A stretch of DNA of 7,258 nucleotides from Oscillospiraceae bacterium (lineage in GTDB: Bacteria; Bacillota; Clostridia; Oscillospirales; Oscillospiraceae): the NCBI GenBank assembly GCA_009786775.1, contig WQRL01000083.1, positions 1 to 7,258 on the forward strand, read 5' to 3'. How positions within the stretch are numbered: the stretch's first letter is position 1; the number at the start of each line of letters is the position of its first letter. The position numbers and the translations under genes were made by a program. Shown one piece after another: positions 5,605 to 7,258 of this stretch. The notes beneath the pieces were generated by a model. It saw only the letters and a program-made list of their open reading frames with translations, did not search any database and was not told the origin of the DNA.

Positions 5605-6990
5605 TTACCAAATTCTATCAAAGGTAACAACCGCTTGCTCTCTTGTGAAGCTGCCAAGCGGGTTAAAACTTCCTTCGGCTGCGTCAGCCATTATGGCATT
5701 ACCTCTGATGAAGTTGATGCTCTCAACCGCCCAGGCTGAAGCGTCATCTAAATCGTCAATCTCTGAGGGGACATTATTTGCTATTGGTAGCCCGGTTACA
5801 GTCCAGAGCCTTTGGAGCATTGTTGCAGCTTGCTCGCGGGTTATCTCTAAATCGGGGCTAAAATGGCTAGAACCTGTGCCGTTTGTTATGCCGAGAGCCA
5901 GGGCGGCTAGGGCAGCAGGGTCGTTAGTATCGCGAAATGAGCCTGCGGCGCGCGGAGTTATGGTGTTTGCCAACATGAACGCATCAATGCTCTGTCCGCT
6001 AAAGTACTCAATGAACAAGACAGCCATTTGCGCAAACTCAAGGCGTGTGATTGGAGCTGTGTAGTTAGTTTGGATTCCTGTAGGAACGATGCCCTTTCCG
6101 ATGGCGCGGGCAACGGTGGCTACATTCATATCTGATGGAAATACGTCATAGAGTCCGGGGTTGCTCATAAAACCGCCTATGTTGTATACATTTGTGAATC
6201 CCATGGTCGAAACCGACCGGGCCGCAGGAACAGTCCTGCTTGCAGATCCTCAGTATACAAAAAACCAGATGTCGCGGTAGTCCATGGCCGGGTCTAATCT
6301 AGCGCGCATATCATCTGTAAGCTGATTTGCAATAAAATCTTCCCACGCAGCAAAAATCCCATCTTGGTAAGATGCATGTGAGTAGCCTTCTGTTATAGCC
6401 ATTGCGTTTGCCCAAACAACATGGACATCGCCCAGTATATGGCCTTGGGTTCTTCTCTCAATGAACCTGCGTGTGTCAACAACGATGACAGGAAGCGTTT
6501 CATCTTCCCACATGGCGATGCTTTCTTCTGGGTAGTAAGCCATCTCGTCGCTGCTATAGATGCCGTACCAGAACGGGCCGGCTGCTGCGCTGAGGGCAGA
6601 GCTGCCGCCGTCTTCGCCTGCGTTAGCTTGCACGCGGAACCAGAATGGGCCATCGGTTAGCTCTGTGGAAAATAGTGAACCGTCATTGATGTCTAGGTAT
6701 AGTGCGTCCACGCCTGCTGCATAGGCGTATGCATCCTCTGGGTCAGTGTCGGTGCTGCTAGCAAAAGCAAAGACAGTGAAAGTCTCCCTGCCCTCTACTT
6801 CGTCCCATGAAAGCCCCATCGGGCCTCCGAATGCCAAGCTCTCGATATGCCCCCTGTTTAGAACCAGGTTAACCGGAGCGTCCAGCGGTGTTGCGGCAAT
6901 AGCCACCGGCGCAATAACAAGCATTGAAATAATCATAGCAATTGTTAAAACCAGCGCCGCTGCCTTGCGGAGTCTGAATTTTGTCATCAT
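5605..6990 (-). CDS. Secreted Fn3-rhodanese-SLH protein with in-frame TGA at the catalytic position (candidate selenoprotein)
   Basis: The frame spans 461 residues if TGA codon 247 (6252-6250) is decoded. Residues 1-32 are a signal peptide (basic R-L-R-K, hydrophobic core, A-I-A cleavage site). About 36-140 resembles a fibronectin type III domain (L-S-W-D-E-V-E-G; F-W-F-R-V-Q-A; S-S-A-L-S). About 160-275 is a rhodanese domain with V-D-T-R (171-174), G-H-I-L-G-D-V-H-V (183-191), strand I-W-F-F-V-Y, then TGA-G-S-A-S-R-T, and G-F-T-N-V-Y-N-I-G-G. Three SLH repeats (about 283-330, 350-397, 411-461) would bind cell-wall polymer. Rhodaneses carry persulfide on a Cys at the TGA position; no Cys occurs in the frame. 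TGA is a true stop elsewhere here (ylxQ). ATG 6990 has a G-rich ribosome site. Alternatives: nonsense mutation, sequencing error, or readthrough giving soluble and anchored forms. Domain calls are firm; selenocysteine is inference. Confidence 0.8.
6200..6243 (-). promoter_or_regulatory. Candidate bacterial SECIS hairpins just after the in-frame TGA
   Basis: Hairpin A: GCAGGA (6239-6234) pairs with TCCTGC (6229-6224) around CTGT, the loop starting 16 nt after TGA; a GC/GC pair (6243-6242 with 6222-6221) can extend it past a small internal loop. Hairpin B: CCC-GGTCG (6221-6214) pairs with CGACC-(AT)-GGG (6209-6200) around GTTT, the loop starting 36 nt after TGA. Known bacterial SECIS elements have a short stem with a small G/U-containing loop roughly 16-37 nt after UGA. 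B has the G early in its loop; A has the more typical distance. The two share bases at 6221-6222 only if A is extended. Confidence 0.45.
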
Positions 6991-6998
6991 AAAAGATG

Positions 6999-7004
6999 CC
7001 CCCC
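6999..7004 (-). promoter_or_regulatory. Ribosome binding site of the rhodanese-SLH gene
   Basis: AAAGGGGGG on the minus strand ends 8 nt before the ATG at 6990; a second ATG follows immediately. The run of six G is an unusual but plausible Shine-Dalgarno site in the 27-nt gap after the upstream stop. Confidence 0.55.
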
Positions 7005-7017
7005 TTTCGATTTGAGT

Positions 7018-7258
7018 TTATGACTTTCTAACTACGGCAAGTGTCGTGTCATCCCCCCTTCTTGAAATAAAGTGGAGTAAATTTGTCCTAAATGGTTCTA
7101 AAAAAATAACCCCTTCAAATTTTAACACTGATTTAGGCATTTTGTCAATGTTTATGCGCAAAATCAGCCGCGCAAGATGCGGGGTGGCCGCCGCTTCGCC
7201 GAAGGGTGCGGCGGGAAAAATACCGCGGCCTTCGTCAGTCACGTCTATCCCGGCGGAA
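7018..7258 (-). CDS. C-terminal fragment, possibly a PP2C/SpoIIE-type phosphatase
   Basis: An open frame enters from the right edge and ends in TAA at 7020-7018; about 79 codons are visible. The segment begins with S-A-G-I-D-V-T-D-E-G-R-G-I-F, contains P-F-G-E and ends R-R-G-D-D-T-T-L-A-V-V-R-K-S. A D-D-x-T-L-x-V-V-R end is typical of SpoIIE/PP2C-like serine phosphatases, where the two Asp bind metal, and FG often lies upstream of it. The D-E-G-R-G segment also recalls the G1 box of histidine-kinase-like ATPases, so that family is not excluded. A GTG at 7242 could be read as a start, but the frame stays open upstream of it and it is probably internal. It ends 27 nt before the rhodanese-SLH gene with no terminator between, so the two may form one transcript. 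Confidence 0.5.
   Translation of the reverse strand, partial: SAGIDVTDEGRGIFPAAPFGEAAATPHLARLILRINIDKMPKSVLKFEGVIFLEPFRTNLLHFISRRGDDTTLAVVRKS

Noticed and set aside
5605..6204. A separate 199-residue SLH gene starting at the ATG at 6204
   Set aside because: No ribosome site precedes that ATG, there is no signal peptide, and its first residues (M-G-F-T-N-V-Y-N-I-G-G) are the end of the rhodanese domain that continues in the same frame from upstream.
6205..6252. A frameshift between the rhodanese half and the SLH half
   Set aside because: Both halves are in the same frame with only one TGA between them; the 15 intervening codons continue the rhodanese loop and helix.
6250..6252. Genetic code reassignment of TGA to Trp or Gly
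   Set aside because: TGA ends ylxQ in a normal ATGA overlap with infB, and Trp is encoded by TGG throughout; a Trp or Gly at the catalytic position would also inactivate a rhodanese.
1..7258. CRISPR array, tRNA or rRNA genes, insertion sequences
   Set aside because: No regularly spaced repeats, no tRNA-like cloverleaf or conserved rRNA stretch, and no transposase frame or paired terminal repeats were seen.

Overview
The window looks like a chromosomal segment from a Clostridia-type Firmicute. The signs are a short NusA that ends after its two KH domains, the ylxR-ylxQ pair between nusA and infB, a DHH phosphoesterase (NrnA type) directly after rbfA, strong AGGAGG-like ribosome sites, and a secreted protein with three SLH (S-layer homology) repeats. 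All supported genes are on the minus strand, so they read from high to low coordinates. TGA is used as a normal stop (ylxQ ends in an ATGA overlap with infB), so the standard genetic code applies.

Positions 5393 to 1 hold the conserved translation/transcription operon: sigmaA-type promoter, short leader with an intrinsic terminator, rimP, nusA, ylxR, ylxQ, infB, rbfA and the start of nrnA, which runs off the left edge. Spacing is tight (12-nt gap, 36-nt gap, 17-nt overlap, 4-nt overlap, 79-nt gap, 2-nt gap). The products mature the 30S subunit (RimP, RbfA), control elongation and termination (NusA), start translation (IF2) and recycle nano-RNAs (NrnA). The hairpin plus T-run about 20 nt after the predicted transcription start suggests attenuation of the operon.

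Positions 5281-5604 are intergenic and hold the operon promoter, nearby inverted repeats and a strong hairpin that closes the upstream gene.

Positions 5605-6990 hold the most striking item. One 461-codon frame has a signal peptide, an Fn3-like domain, a rhodanese domain and three SLH repeats, and is interrupted only by an in-frame TGA at codon 247. That TGA sits where the catalytic cysteine of a rhodanese belongs, after the beta-strand ending in Val-Tyr and before a G-S-A-S-R-T loop. The frame has no cysteine anywhere and stays open for 214 more sense codons. Two hairpins start within about 35 nt of the TGA and could act as bacterial SECIS elements. The leading hypothesis is a wall-anchored rhodanese selenoprotein; a fresh nonsense mutation or sequencing error is the main alternative. 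No selenocysteine machinery is encoded in the window.

Positions 7018-7258 carry the C-terminal end of an upstream gene, possibly a PP2C/SpoIIE-type phosphatase, ending 27 nt before the rhodanese gene and perhaps co-transcribed with it.
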